A DNA stretch of 64,000 bases, taken from assembly GCA_019359435.1 (NCBI GenBank), contig JAHHHI010000072.1, forward strand, positions 1-64,000, given 5' to 3'. Below are positions 35,971 through 46,200 of this stretch, piece by piece (position 1 is the stretch's first letter; every line of letters begins with the position of its first letter). Source of the DNA: Kaiparowitsia implicata GSE-PSE-MK54-09C. Its GTDB lineage: Bacteria > Cyanobacteriota > Cyanobacteriia > Elainellales > Elainellaceae. Below the pieces are notes generated by a model. It saw only the letters and a program-made list of their open reading frames with translations. It searched no databases and had not been told where the DNA came from. Both the position numbers and the translations under genes were made by a program.

Positions 35971-37782
35971 ATGGCTCAATTAGCCTATATTTTTCGATAT
36001 TTCAGCCGATATAAACGGGCTGCTATTCTCAGCATTGCCGCTGCTTGCATCTTTCAGGTGATCGATTTGGCGGTGCCCTATTCGATTGGGCAAATCCTAA
36101 ATGTGCTGTCGCAGCAGCCCATTGATCCGATTACGCAAGGTCTGGTGAATCAGTTGGCGGCAGTGTTAGGTCAGGAGAGCGATCGCACCCTATCTTTGAC
36201 CGTCTTGCTGAGCATTATCTTTTTGGCTACCGTCGTGCGATCGCCCATTCAGCCGTGGTTGACCGACTGGTTCCATTGGGATATTGCCCTCCGCACCCGG
36301 CGCGACAAAACGAACAGTGCGGTGGCAAAAGTGCTGTCGCTGCCGCTAGAGTTTTACGACGAAAATAACCCAGGTCGGGTGACGGGGCGAATTGCCAAAG
36401 GCCTATCCAACCACACCTGGACCTATCCCCAAATTGCTGGACAGGCCATTCCCAAACTCGTTCGGATCATCGGTATTTTTGGGGTGATCTGGTTCATTGA
36501 GTGGCGCATTGCGCTGGCCTTTTTGGTGTCGTTTGTGGTGGTGCTGTGGTTCACCGTGGGCAAGCTGACGCGCCTAACGCGGAAAGAAGAATTGCTCGAT
36601 CGCCACATTGAAAACACCGAAAGCCGCACATCGGAAATCATCACCAATATCAAAACGGTGAAGGCGTTTGCGACAGAAGCCCATGAACTCAAGCGGCAGC
36701 GGCAGCGGCTTCAGCGCGAGTTTAACTATGTGATCTACCGCATCCATAAAGGCTATGTGGCGCTCTTTACCCAGACGGAGCTGTTCATTCAAAGCTGCGT
36801 GTTTGCCATTTTGGCGCTGACGCTGTGGGCCACTGTGCAGGGGCAAATTTCGTTAGGCCACTTTATTACCACGCTGACGCTGTCGAGCATGGCTTACTCA
36901 GAGCTAGAGCCAATTAGCGACATGGCGGAGGTGTTTGCTCGGCGGTTTGCGTCGATGGTGCGCTTCCATGAGTTCATGCAGATTCCGAATGGACAGGATG
37001 CAGCGGTGCTGGATCACCCTGAGGGAACGCCGCAGTATCAGTTCACGGGCAAGGTGCATTTTGATGGCGTGAGCTTTGGCTATGAGGCCGATCGCCCGGT
37101 GCTCGACCGCATTAACCTGCTGATTGAGCCGTGCCAAACGGTGGCGCTCGTGGGGCGATCGGGGTCTGGCAAGTCTACGTTGGTAAAGCTCCTGTTCCGC
37201 TATTTTGAGCCGCAGTCGGGCCGGGTGTTGATCGATGGTCACGATGTGCGATCGCTCGATGTGACGGGCTATCGCAAGCGCTTGGCGATCGTGCACCAAG
37301 AGGTGGATGTGTTTAACGGCACTCTATGGGACAACCTCACCTATGGCAATCCCCAGGCCACAGAGGCGGAGGTGTTTAACGCCTGTGCGATCGCCCGAGT
37401 AGATGAGTTCGTTCCCCTGTTGCCGAATGGCTATGGCACGGTGGTGGGCGAGCGGGGTATGCGACTCTCGGGCGGACAGCGGCAGCGGTTGGGCATTGCG
37501 CGGGCGCTGTTGGTGAATCCCGATGTGCTGGTGTTTGACGAAGCCACCTCTAGCTTGGATTATGAATCGGAGCGATCGATTCAGCTCGCCATGCAAAACA
37601 TTCTGGGCACCCGCACAACCCTGATCATTGCTCACCGCCTGAGCACAGTCCGCGAAGCTGACAAGATCGTCGTGTTGGATAGCGGGCGGATTGCAGAGGT
37701 GGGCAGTCATGCCGAACTGCTGGCCCATGGCGGCATCTACCATCGCCTCCACGCCCTGCAAGAATCGGGAGAGCTGAGCTAA
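35971..37782 (+). CDS. ABC exporter, fused permease and ATPase
   Basis: 603 residues, the half-transporter size. Six membrane helices lie in about residues 15-310. The ATPase domain has Walker A GRSGSGKST (about 395-403), signature LSGGQRQRLGIARALL, Walker B VLVFDEATSSLD and the switch His in IIAHRLSTV. It is of the MsbA/lipid, peptide or drug exporter type; substrate unknown, and no accessory gene nearby helps. It acts as a homo- or heterodimer in the inner membrane. The start at 35971 follows AGGGGAGATGCCTC, a good ribosome site. Confidence 0.93.
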   Translation: MAQLAYIFRYFSRYKRAAILSIAAACIFQVIDLAVPYSIGQILNVLSQQPIDPITQGLVNQLAAVLGQESDRTLSLTVLLSIIFLATVVRSPIQPWLTDWFHWDIALRTRRDKTNSAVAKVLSLPLEFYDENNPGRVTGRIAKGLSNHTWTYPQIAGQAIPKLVRIIGIFGVIWFIEWRIALAFLVSFVVVLWFTVGKLTRLTRKEELLDRHIENTESRTSEIITNIKTVKAFATEAHELKRQRQRLQREFNYVIYRIHKGYVALFTQTELFIQSCVFAILALTLWATVQGQISLGHFITTLTLSSMAYSELEPISDMAEVFARRFASMVRFHEFMQIPNGQDAAVLDHPEGTPQYQFTGKVHFDGVSFGYEADRPVLDRINLLIEPCQTVALVGRSGSGKSTLVKLLFRYFEPQSGRVLIDGHDVRSLDVTGYRKRLAIVHQEVDVFNGTLWDNLTYGNPQATEAEVFNACAIARVDEFVPLLPNGYGTVVGERGMRLSGGQRQRLGIARALLVNPDVLVFDEATSSLDYESERSIQLAMQNILGTRTTLIIAHRLSTVREADKIVVLDSGRIAEVGSHAELLAHGGIYHRLHALQESGELS

Positions 37783-37986
37783 TCCACACGCCTAGGGTGC
37801 TGAAAACACTGGACGGGCGGTATTTTTGAGACATGGCCTAACCCGACCTGGGGTGGAACCATGTCTCAATGGCAGGCGGCGGCTCGATACGTGAAGCGAA
37901 ACGCCCCGACTCTATGCGTTCTGCATGGAACCAGGGCGTTCTCGTTCTGTGCTGATTGGGCGATCGCCCTGCAGCAGCCTACAAGG

Positions 37987-38742
37987 CTACAGCTTTGTGA
38001 CGGTGGTCCAGAGTTCGCTCAGCAGTTCTTTGACGCGCTTTTCTCGGTGAGAAATGGCGGTGCCCAGCTCGCTAAATTTGGCTTCTAGCTCGGTTTGCTT
38101 TTGCTCAATCAGCGTCGGTTCCCCGGCTTTCTGCTCTGCTTTGGTGCGCTCATACCAAGACTTGGCGTTTTCTAGATGGGTTTTAACATCATCGTAGCGA
38201 TCGCCATAGCGGGCGGCCAAGTTGGCATCCAACACGGCGAGCTTGGCTTTTAGACGTGCATACTGCTGCTGCATTTGTTCAAAGGCTTCAGAATCTTTGG
38301 CGGCGGCGATCGCCTGTTCTAGCAAGGAGTTCGCTTCTGCCGAACTGTCGGTGGCAGCCGTCTCAATGGTGACCAGTGCGCCGTCTACGTCGGCCTTGAG
38401 CTGGGCTTCTTCTTTGATGATTTGAGATTGCAATTGCTCAACTTGCGATTGCGTCTGGGCGATCGCCGTTCGTCGCTGGGTGCTAATGCCTTCAATAGCG
38501 CCCTCAACCGACGCCTGAATATCGTGGCTGGTTTCTTGACCTTTGCTTCTTAAATCGGTGATGACGGTCGCCACTGCATCGCGGGCAATGCCACCCAATT
38601 CTCCCGATCCACCCTTTAGCTCAGTCAGCGTTTGGGCGATCGCCTCTTTCACAATGGCTCTAATTCGCTCCGTGCGCAGTCCGCCTTCGTCCCGCGCTTT
38701 TTGCAAGTCTTCCGTAATCCGTGTCTTCATTGAATCAGTCAT
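37987..38742 (-). CDS. Helical coiled-coil protein of unknown function
   Basis: 251 residues, nearly all alpha-helical with heptad-like patterns (SQVEQLQSQIIKEEAQLKAD; LEQAIAAAKDSEAFEQMQQQ). The N-terminal part (TRITEDLQKARDEGGLRTER, then IRAIVKEAIAQTLTELKGG) resembles a helical domain seen in bacterial proteins of unknown role. No membrane segment. The ATG at 38742 is chosen because GGAAGGAGAAGGG lies just before it; the open frame to 38781 has no such site. It is convergent with the ABC exporter. Confidence 0.75.
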   Translation of the reverse strand: MTDSMKTRITEDLQKARDEGGLRTERIRAIVKEAIAQTLTELKGGSGELGGIARDAVATVITDLRSKGQETSHDIQASVEGAIEGISTQRRTAIAQTQSQVEQLQSQIIKEEAQLKADVDGALVTIETAATDSSAEANSLLEQAIAAAKDSEAFEQMQQQYARLKAKLAVLDANLAARYGDRYDDVKTHLENAKSWYERTKAEQKAGEPTLIEQKQTELEAKFSELGTAISHREKRVKELLSELWTTVTKL

Positions 38743-39064
38743 CGCCCTTCTCCTTCCAGATGTGTCCTGCATTGGCTTCACGTTGGGTTGCGCCAGCGTG
38801 TTGCGTTTTGACTTCGGCGTTTATCGCGCGTCGTCACAGTTCACAATCCGCCGTAGTCCGCCGTAGTCCCAGCCGTGTCTTTAGCCTATCAAGTCCAGCC
38901 TGTGGGTCTGGTTCTGGCCCGGTTCGGATAACCTGCACCCCACAGTAGGGATTGCCCCGGCGGGCAGCATAACTCTGCCCAATGGAGGAGACAGTGGGAG
39001 AGTTTGGGAGAGAATGAGAGAAATCGGGAGACGTAAATCGTCCATTACCCCGCCCCTGACACCC
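38743..39064. other. Intergenic region
   Basis: About 320 bp between the coiled-coil gene and the pentapeptide gene, both on the minus strand. It contains short direct repeats (CCGCCGTAGTC twice near 38850; GGGAGA motifs near 38995-39035). No gene seen. Confidence 0.4.
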
Positions 39065-39820
39065 CTACCACGGGCTGCGCTCAGGGCAATCGCGGAAGGA
39101 ATATTCGCCACCGGGGAGGTGCGTCTGGCACACAATGGCGGTGTCAAAGGCTCCGGCATCGACTTGGGCGCGCCCCATAGTGGTGCCCGTAAAGTCGGTG
39201 CCGTTTAGGTTTGCGCCGCGCAGGTCTACGTTATACATCCCGGCATCGGTGAGCTTGGCACCCTGCAAGTTTGCGCCGCTGAGGTTGGCATCCTTTAGCG
39301 AAAGCTGGCTCAAGTCCATGTCGTGCAAGTCTAGCCCGCTCAGGTCAGCCCCCATCATTCCCACACGATGCGGCCCGCCAATTTTTGCCCCGGTGAGGGT
39401 CGCGCCGCGCAGCACGGCCCCGTTGAGGCTGGCCCCGGTCAAGATGCTGTTGCTGAGGTTGGCTCCGGTCAGGTTTGCCCCGTCTAGCACGCTGCCTTCA
39501 AAGGTGGCCCCGCTGAGGTTGGCGTTGCTGAGGTCGGCTCCGGTCAAATAGGTGGTGCCTGCCCCAAACTGCGAGGGCGGACTGCTGAACTTGGCCCCGC
39601 TCAGGTTGGCCCCGCTCAAGTTTGCGCCGCTCAGGTCGGAATAGACGAAGTTCACCCCAGAGAGGTCTTCGCCAGAAAAGTCTACGCCTTTGAGATTGCA
39701 CTCAATGCATTCGCGCTGGGTTAGCACCCGCTGCCGAGGATTGCCGAAGCTAACGCTGCAACCGGCTAGCATCAAGGCGCTGACGCCACCTAAAACAATC
39801 AGCCAAGCTAAATATTTCAT
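39065..39820 (-). CDS. Pentapeptide-repeat lipoprotein
   Basis: 251 residues. A lipoprotein signal peptide (MKYLAWLIVLGGVSALMLAGC) has the lipobox LAGC with Cys at residue 21. Then come about 30 A(D/N)LxG/S pentapeptides in several blocks (GVNFVYSDLSGANLSGANLS; DLHDMDLSQLSLKDANLSGA), which form a right-handed quadrilateral beta helix. The repeat is broken by a non-repeat insert near SPPSQFGAGTTYL. Cyanobacteria have many such proteins, and for most the role is unknown. The signal peptide indicates a membrane-anchored periplasmic or lumenal site. Confidence 0.88.
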   Translation of the reverse strand: MKYLAWLIVLGGVSALMLAGCSVSFGNPRQRVLTQRECIECNLKGVDFSGEDLSGVNFVYSDLSGANLSGANLSGAKFSSPPSQFGAGTTYLTGADLSNANLSGATFEGSVLDGANLTGANLSNSILTGASLNGAVLRGATLTGAKIGGPHRVGMMGADLSGLDLHDMDLSQLSLKDANLSGANLQGAKLTDAGMYNVDLRGANLNGTDFTGTTMGRAQVDAGAFDTAIVCQTHLPGGEYSFRDCPERSPW

Positions 39821-39886
39821 GAGGGCGGGTGATCAGAGGATCAGGAGTTGAGTCTTCTTAATATCCTTCCCTATTTCGTCCCGCGA

Positions 39887-41566
39887 TCAGAAAATATTGA
39901 GCAATGCCTGAAACGCTTCGTCATCTCGAATAGAGTCAAAATCTGAATCTGTCTGCGCCATCTCGCGATAGGCCGACTTTAGTTCGATAGTCCTTTTTAA
40001 GGTTTCAACAGCAGCTTCCACATTACCTTGCAAGCCATAGCAACAAGCCTTGTTATACCAAGTACTTACGTAATTAGGTTTGATGGCAAGAGCATGGTCA
40101 TAAACGGCGATCGCCTCCTCATAGCGGCCTAAGTTACGCAGCGCAACTCCTTTGTTGTTGAGCGATCCGTGATCGTCCGGTTTAACAGCAAGAGCTTGAT
40201 CATAGGCGGCGATCGCCTCCTCATAGCGGCCTAAGTTACGCAGCGCATTTCCTTTGTTGTAGAGCGCTTCGTGATAGTCAGGTTTGAGGGCAAGGGCTTG
40301 GTCATAGGCGGCGATCGCCTCCTCATGGCAACTTAAGTCATCCAGCGCATTTCCTTTATTGTTAAGCGCTTCGTAGCCGTCAGGTTTGAGGCTTAGGGCT
40401 TGGTCATAGGCGGCGATCGCCTCCTCATAACGGCCTAAGTTCCCCAGCGCATTTCCTTTGTTATTGAGCGCTTCGTATGTGTCAGGTTTGAGGGCAAGGG
40501 CTTGGTCATAGGCGGCGATCGCCTCCTCATAGCGACCTAATTCATCCAACGCAAACCCTTTGCCGGAGAGCGCGTTGTGATAGTCGGGTTTGATAGCAAG
40601 GGCTTGATCATAGGCATCGATCGCCTCTTCATGGCGGCCTAAGTTCGCCAGCGCAAACCCTTTGCCGGAGAGCGCGTTGTGATAGTCGGGTTTGATGGCA
40701 AGGGCTTGGTCATAGGCAGCAATCGCCTCCTCATACCGGCCTAAGTCCGCTAGCGCCACTCCTTTGTTGTAGAGCGCGTTGTGATAGTCGGGTTTGATGG
40801 CAAGGGCTTGGTCATAGGCAGCGATCGCCTCCTCATAATCTTGATTCGCAGCAAAGACCCTGCCTTGTTCGCGTAGCAAATCCACTTTGCGGTCTAGCGT
40901 TTGATTTGGGTCATCAATCAAGTTTCGCAACTCGGCTAACTTTTGAATTCGCTCAGCCGGGGTAAGTTTAAGATATTTGTCATAGTCGCCATGCGCTGAC
41001 AACGAACGCTGTTGTAGTTCAGCCTGATCGACAGGCAACTCAAAAATGCCCGATCGCCAATCAAAAAAGTCTGGAGCGCGATGAATTAGATAGTTTTTAG
41101 CAAATAGCGGAATGAGAAAAACAAAGCAAGTGGTGAAGCTATCACGAAAGTTTTCGCGCTGTTGGTTTAGGTTCACCATCACGGGGGGTACGCCCTTCCA
41201 GCTATAGGAGCGCACCTCTTTCTCCGCCCAGCCTAGATGGCGCTTAGTGTCTTCATAGGCATAGAGCGAGTGTTCTAGCCCCTGAATAAACACCACATCG
41301 AGTGATTTGTGCTCTGCCAAAAAGGCTTTGATTTCTCGATAAATATTGCCGTCTGGGATTGCGTCCGTAAACCTCAGCGTTGCCATGCGCTTTTGCGGCA
41401 GGTCTGTCCTTAGCCGCTCAATGACTCGCTTTCCCTCGGCTGGCGAACATTGCACAAACAGCAGCCCAAAGCCTTGGTTGCGGCGAATGGCCCGTTGCAA
41501 CGCTTCGTACTCTTCCTCCGCATCGGGGGGTGCGGCGTCGTCCCAGAGGTCAAGATTCTGGCTCAT
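39887..41566 (-). CDS. Degenerate P-loop NTPase-like domain fused to TPR array
   Basis: 559 residues. The first 180 look like a P-loop NTPase that has lost its catalytic residues: FGLLFVQCSPAEGKRVIERL has a P-loop-like turn (40-47) with Arg in place of Ser/Thr, and LDVVFIQGLEHSL (89-100) is where a Walker B would be, without the acidic pair. From about residue 238, eight full 34-residue TPRs and one partial follow (YEEAIAAYDQALAIKPDYHN), almost the same in sequence. The gene starts 17 nt inside the 3' end of the active AAA ATPase gene, so the two products are probably made together. Such arrangements fit NTP-dependent conflict or signalling systems, with TPRs as sensor or scaffold; that is inference. 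Confidence 0.85.
   Translation of the reverse strand: MSQNLDLWDDAAPPDAEEEYEALQRAIRRNQGFGLLFVQCSPAEGKRVIERLRTDLPQKRMATLRFTDAIPDGNIYREIKAFLAEHKSLDVVFIQGLEHSLYAYEDTKRHLGWAEKEVRSYSWKGVPPVMVNLNQQRENFRDSFTTCFVFLIPLFAKNYLIHRAPDFFDWRSGIFELPVDQAELQQRSLSAHGDYDKYLKLTPAERIQKLAELRNLIDDPNQTLDRKVDLLREQGRVFAANQDYEEAIAAYDQALAIKPDYHNALYNKGVALADLGRYEEAIAAYDQALAIKPDYHNALSGKGFALANLGRHEEAIDAYDQALAIKPDYHNALSGKGFALDELGRYEEAIAAYDQALALKPDTYEALNNKGNALGNLGRYEEAIAAYDQALSLKPDGYEALNNKGNALDDLSCHEEAIAAYDQALALKPDYHEALYNKGNALRNLGRYEEAIAAYDQALAVKPDDHGSLNNKGVALRNLGRYEEAIAVYDHALAIKPNYVSTWYNKACCYGLQGNVEAAVETLKRTIELKSAYREMAQTDSDFDSIRDDEAFQALLNIF
40090..40850 (-). repeat. TPR-coding tandem repeat, 102-bp period with HIP1 in register
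   Basis: Eight units of 102 bp. Most units carry GGCGATCGCCTCCTC, with HIP1 at the codons for AIA of EEAIAAYDQA; a few have GCAATCGCC or CATCGATCGCC instead. Nucleotide identity between units is very high. Confidence 0.9.
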
Positions 41567-42893
41567 GGCGGTCGTGGTGGTTGAGCGCGGTTTTGAACTC
41601 GTCGATGCCTTCGATCAGGGGGTGAACATTGTGCCAGCGCTGGATCTCACCTTGATCATCAGCATAGCGATATTCCAGCACACAGCGGTTAAATAGCAGG
41701 TTGCGATAGTCGTCTTCATTGGGCAGGCTTTTAGTGCGATGCACAACGGCGAGTTTGGCCCAGTCGGTTGCGTCTACCGTGGCGCGGTAAGTATTGCGGG
41801 CGCGGGTGATGGCCTGGCGCACTGCCACGGCTTGAATGGGAAAGGTATCCGTCCAGTCTAGGCTGGTTTGCATGAGCTGCATCACCTCGCGCATGTGGCC
41901 GCCGCTGGCGAGGCAGATCTGGTTTAGGGTGTCTGTCTGGTCAAAAATGGCGGTTTCCAGATCGGCGTTAGGGGCATGGCGTTCCACCCGTTTGCGAATC
42001 AGTTCTTTAACCTTATTGAATCCCGGCTCGTTTAGAGATCCATCGGGATACCGCACCATCACCATCGGCAGCACTTGGCAGTCGCCATAGCTGTCGCGCA
42101 GTTGCGTGGCTCGGTTGGAATAGACCAGGGAAATTGGCACGGTATAGATCACATGGCAATCGAGCTTGCGGAGCTGCCCACTGCGGTCAATAAAAATTTC
42201 GTCGTGGTTTGTTTTGCCGTCGTCGCGAGGGCAGGGCACAATCCGATCCAGGTTATCGGCAATGACGACGAGGTTGCCATGCCCTAGGGTTTGCTTGGCT
42301 TCGACAATAAACTCGTTCAGCGCATCAATCAGTGAAATAGAGTGGGCATCGACCTGTTTGCGAATGGTGTCGCGGGTGCTGGGCACTTGCCGCAGGGTGG
42401 CGGTGAGTTTCGAAAACTGAGAGATTTGGGCATTTATCTCCAGTTTGTCAAATTCCACATCTGAGAGAGCCAAGCCCTTTAGCTCATTCCAGCGCGACTT
42501 GAGCCAGTTGGTGAGCGGGGAAGGATTGGCCTGATCTCGCAGGTCTTCCAGAATGTGGCGGGTGCAGGCCAGCAAGATATCGGTGTATTGGGTGTCGTCT
42601 TCGTCGATATCTTCGTCAGCGGCAAAATAAACGACCTTAAAGCCGTTGGCATTGAGGTGCTGCTGCAGCCGTTTGAGTTCTGTAGATTTGCCCACGCCCC
42701 GATGCCCGGTGTAGAGCTGATAGGTGGGCTGGTTCGACCGCTGGATGCGCCGACCCAGTTCGCGCACGATGTTGTCGTTGCCGCGCACGGCATGGCAATC
42801 CACATAAAACGCATCCCCCGGCTCTAGCGGACGAAAGGGATCGAAGGCGTTGTAGATGTCGGCGATCTGCTGTTCGCTGAGCAGGCGGGGCAT
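41550..42893 (-). CDS. AAA-type ATPase, STAND/Orc-like, paired with TPR protein
   Basis: 447 residues. Walker A GHRGVGKST at 63-71, Walker B LVVIADNLDR at 208-217, and a sensor-like Arg/Thr segment (HVIYTVPISLVYSNRA) around 255-275; the C-terminal third is helical with a winged-helix-like end (RNLLFNRCVLEYRYAD, then WHNVHPLIEG). It is like the AAA_16/Orc1-Cdc6 type ATPases used as switches in signalling and defence. No nuclease, protease or membrane domain is fused. It overlaps the downstream degenerate-NTPase/TPR gene by 17 nt. The AAA fold is sure; the biological role is not. Confidence 0.85.
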   Translation of the reverse strand: MPRLLSEQQIADIYNAFDPFRPLEPGDAFYVDCHAVRGNDNIVRELGRRIQRSNQPTYQLYTGHRGVGKSTELKRLQQHLNANGFKVVYFAADEDIDEDDTQYTDILLACTRHILEDLRDQANPSPLTNWLKSRWNELKGLALSDVEFDKLEINAQISQFSKLTATLRQVPSTRDTIRKQVDAHSISLIDALNEFIVEAKQTLGHGNLVVIADNLDRIVPCPRDDGKTNHDEIFIDRSGQLRKLDCHVIYTVPISLVYSNRATQLRDSYGDCQVLPMVMVRYPDGSLNEPGFNKVKELIRKRVERHAPNADLETAIFDQTDTLNQICLASGGHMREVMQLMQTSLDWTDTFPIQAVAVRQAITRARNTYRATVDATDWAKLAVVHRTKSLPNEDDYRNLLFNRCVLEYRYADDQGEIQRWHNVHPLIEGIDEFKTALNHHDRHEPES

Positions 42894-43226
42894 AGGCTAC
42901 AGAGAGTAGAGTTGTCCTATATCTTAGTCGTAGAATTAACGTCGGTTCGGCAAATGTCTAACCCCGTTCTGTACCCGCCATAAGACTCGACTCACCGCAT
43001 CAAACCCAGGTTGAATGAAGAACGACGGCGATGCAAAGCCTTTTTCAAGGAATAAAACGGTTGTACTAAACTTGCAGTACACTATCAGCAGTATTTAGCA
43101 GCACGGGCTCATGCAGTGAGCTGCTGCTCTGGCAAATTGTGTCGTGATTGTGCGTTGCTGCCCCCGCAACGGAAGCCTAGGCGATACAATCGTTAAGATG
43201 TGTTACTGACTTGGCGATCGCCCCTT
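42894..43226. promoter_or_regulatory. Intergenic region upstream of uvrA with GTACT dyad
   Basis: About 330 bp between divergent genes. GTACT (43063-43067), eight spacer bases and AGTAC (43076-43080) form an 18-bp dyad about 150 bp upstream of uvrA. It shares GTAC with cyanobacterial LexA sites but not their known spacing, so it is only a candidate operator. Nothing else is seen. Confidence 0.35.
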
Positions 43227-46200
43227 ATGCCACCCCGCACCCGCAAAGCCACGTCCAAGCAAGACCCCAAGCCCGAGGTATCGCTGAGCGATGCGCTGCC
43301 CAACGGCAACGGTCAGCATTCCAACGGCGAGCAGCATGGCAAATCCGATGGCAAACTGGGCAAGCTGCAGGTGCCCAAGCGCAAGCCCAAGACCGTGCCC
43401 ATCGACCCCGAAAACTGCATTCGCATTCGCGGGGCGCGACAGCACAACCTTAAAGATATTGACCTAGAGCTACCGCGCGATCAGCTGATTGTGTTTACCG
43501 GCGTCTCGGGGTCTGGCAAATCTTCCCTCGCCTTCGACACCATTTTTGCCGAGGGACAGCGCCGCTATGTAGAATCCCTCAGCGCCTATGCGCGGCAGTT
43601 TTTAGGCCAGGTCGATAAGCCCGATGTGGATGCCATTGAGGGGCTCAGTCCCGCCATCTCCATCGACCAAAAATCCACCTCCCACAACCCCCGCTCCACA
43701 GTGGGCACCGTGACGGAGATTTACGACTATCTGCGCCTGCTGTATGGACGGGCGGGTGAACCCCATTGCCCCGAGTGCGATCGCTCCATTGCACCCCAAA
43801 GCATTGATGAAATGGTCGATAAGATCATGACCCTGCCCGATCGCACTCGGTTTCAGATTCTTGCGCCCGTGGTGCGGGGCAAAAAGGGCACCCACAAAAA
43901 ACTGCTGTCTGGGCTAGCTGCCGAGGGCTTTGTGCGGGTGCGCGCCGATGGCGAAGTGCGCGACCTCAACGACAATATTGAGCTGGATAAAAACCACTCC
44001 CACAACATCGAAGTCGTGGTGGATCGCTTGGTGAAGAAAGAGGGTATTGAGGAGCGGCTCGTGGATTCGCTCTCGACCTGCCTCAAGCGGTCAGAAGGCA
44101 TCGCTATCATCAACGCTACCCTGCCCAAGGCCGAAACCGGGGGGGATAATGTGGTGCCGTTCCCCACCAATCCCGATTTGCAATTAGCGGTGCTACCCCT
44201 CATGGCGGCAGAGCCTGCGGGGCGCTATGGCAAAGCCGATGACGACGAGAAGAAAAACCAGGTGGATCTGGTCTTCTCGGAAAACTTTGCCTGTCCCGAG
44301 CATGGCGCAGTGATGGAGGAGCTATCGCCCCGGCTATTTTCCTTCAACTCGCCCTATGGCGCGTGCCCCCACTGCCACGGACTCGGGAGCCTGCGCACCT
44401 TCTCGGCAGAGCTGGTGGTTCCCGACCCGAAGCTGCCTGTCTATGCGGCGATCGCCCCCTGGTCTGACAAAGACAACACCTACTACTTCTCGCTGCTCTA
44501 CAGCGTCGGCCAAGCCTTTGGGTTTGAGCTGCAAACGGCCTGGAATACGCTGACGCCCGATCAGCAGCATGTGGTGCTGCATGGTTCCCCAGAAAAAATT
44601 TATATCGAATCGGACTCGCGCTATCGCGAAACCAAGGGCTATCAGCGCAAGTATGAAGGCGTGCTGCCCATGCTAGAGCGGCAGTATCGCGAGGCCAGCT
44701 CCGACGCCTATAAGCAAAAGCTCGAGCAGTATCTGGTGGATCAGCCCTGTGAGGTGTGCGGGGGCGATCGCCTAAAGCCCGAAGCCCTAGCCGTTCGGCT
44801 GGGTCAATTTCGGATTCACGACCTCACGGGCGTGTCTATTCGCGATTGCCTGAACCGCGTCAACGCCATGCAGTTGTCGCCTCGACAGGCGCAAATCGGC
44901 GACTTGGCTTTAAAGGAAATCACCGCACGGCTCCAGTTTTTGCTGGATGTGGGGCTCGACTATCTCACCCTGCACCGCACCGCAATGACCCTCTCGGGTG
45001 GGGAAGCCCAGCGCATTCGCCTCGCCACGCAGATCGGCTCTGGCCTGACGGGCGTGCTCTATGTGCTCGATGAACCCAGCATCGGCCTGCACCAGCGCGA
45101 CAATGACCGCCTGCTTGCCACCCTGACCCGCCTACGCGACCTGGGCAACACGCTGATTGTGGTGGAACACGACGAAGACACCATTCGCGCGGCAGACTAT
45201 CTCGTGGATATTGGCCCCGGTGCGGGCGTTCACGGCGGCAGCATCGTCGCGCAGGGCAGTCTCGACCATTTGCTGTATGAACAAGACTCGCTCACGGGAG
45301 CCTATCTGTCGGGGCGGCGGATGATTCATACCCCCACCGAGCGGCGCAAGGGCAATGGCTGCTTCCTAAAACTCAAAAACGCGCAGCGCAACAACCTTTG
45401 CAATCTCTCGGTCGATATTCCCCTTGGCAAGTTTGTCTCGGTGACGGGGGTTTCGGGGTCGGGCAAGTCCACCCTGGTCAATGAACTGTTGTATCCCGCG
45501 CTGCAGCACCATTTCGGGCACAAAATCCCTTTCCCTAAAGATTTAGGCGAGCTCAAAGGCCTGAATGCACTGGATAAGGCGATTGTGATCGACCAATCTC
45601 CCATTGGCCGCACGCCGCGCTCTAATCCCGCCACCTATACCGGGGTGTTTGACGTGATTCGAGAACTGTTTACCGAAACCATTGAGGCCAAAGCGCGGGG
45701 CTATAAGGCGGGGCAGTTTTCGTTCAACGTCAAAGGGGGACGCTGCGAGGCCTGCGGGGGGCAGGGCGTCAACGTGATTGAGATGAACTTTTTGCCGGAT
45801 GTGTATGTGCAGTGCGAGGTGTGCAAAGGCGCACGCTACAACCGCGAAACGCTGCAGGTGAAGTATAAGGGCAAGTCCATTTCCGACGTGCTTAACATGA
45901 ACGCGGAGGAAGCGCTAGAGTTTTTCATCAACATTCCCAAGGCGGCGGCTAAGCTGCAAACCATGGTGGATGTGGGTCTGGGCTATGTGCGGCTGGGGCA
46001 AACAGCGCCAACGCTCTCGGGCGGAGAAGCGCAACGGCTCAAGCTGGCCACAGAACTCTCACGCCGCGCCACGGGCAAAACCCTGTATTTGATTGATGAA
46101 CCCACCACGGGCCTGTCGTTCTATGACGTGCATAAGCTGCTGGACGTGCTGCAACGGCTGGCCGATATGGGCAACTCTATTCTGGTGATTGAGCACAATC

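Noticed and set aside
38881-39159. 92-codon minus-strand frame overlapping the pentapeptide gene end
   Set aside because: It overlaps the end of the lipoprotein gene in another frame and shows no family signs.
40090-40850. Regular repeat that might be taken for a CRISPR array
   Set aside because: The period is 102 bp without unique spacers, and the array codes for TPRs in frame. The same applies to the 69-bp LRR repeats at 16030-16700.
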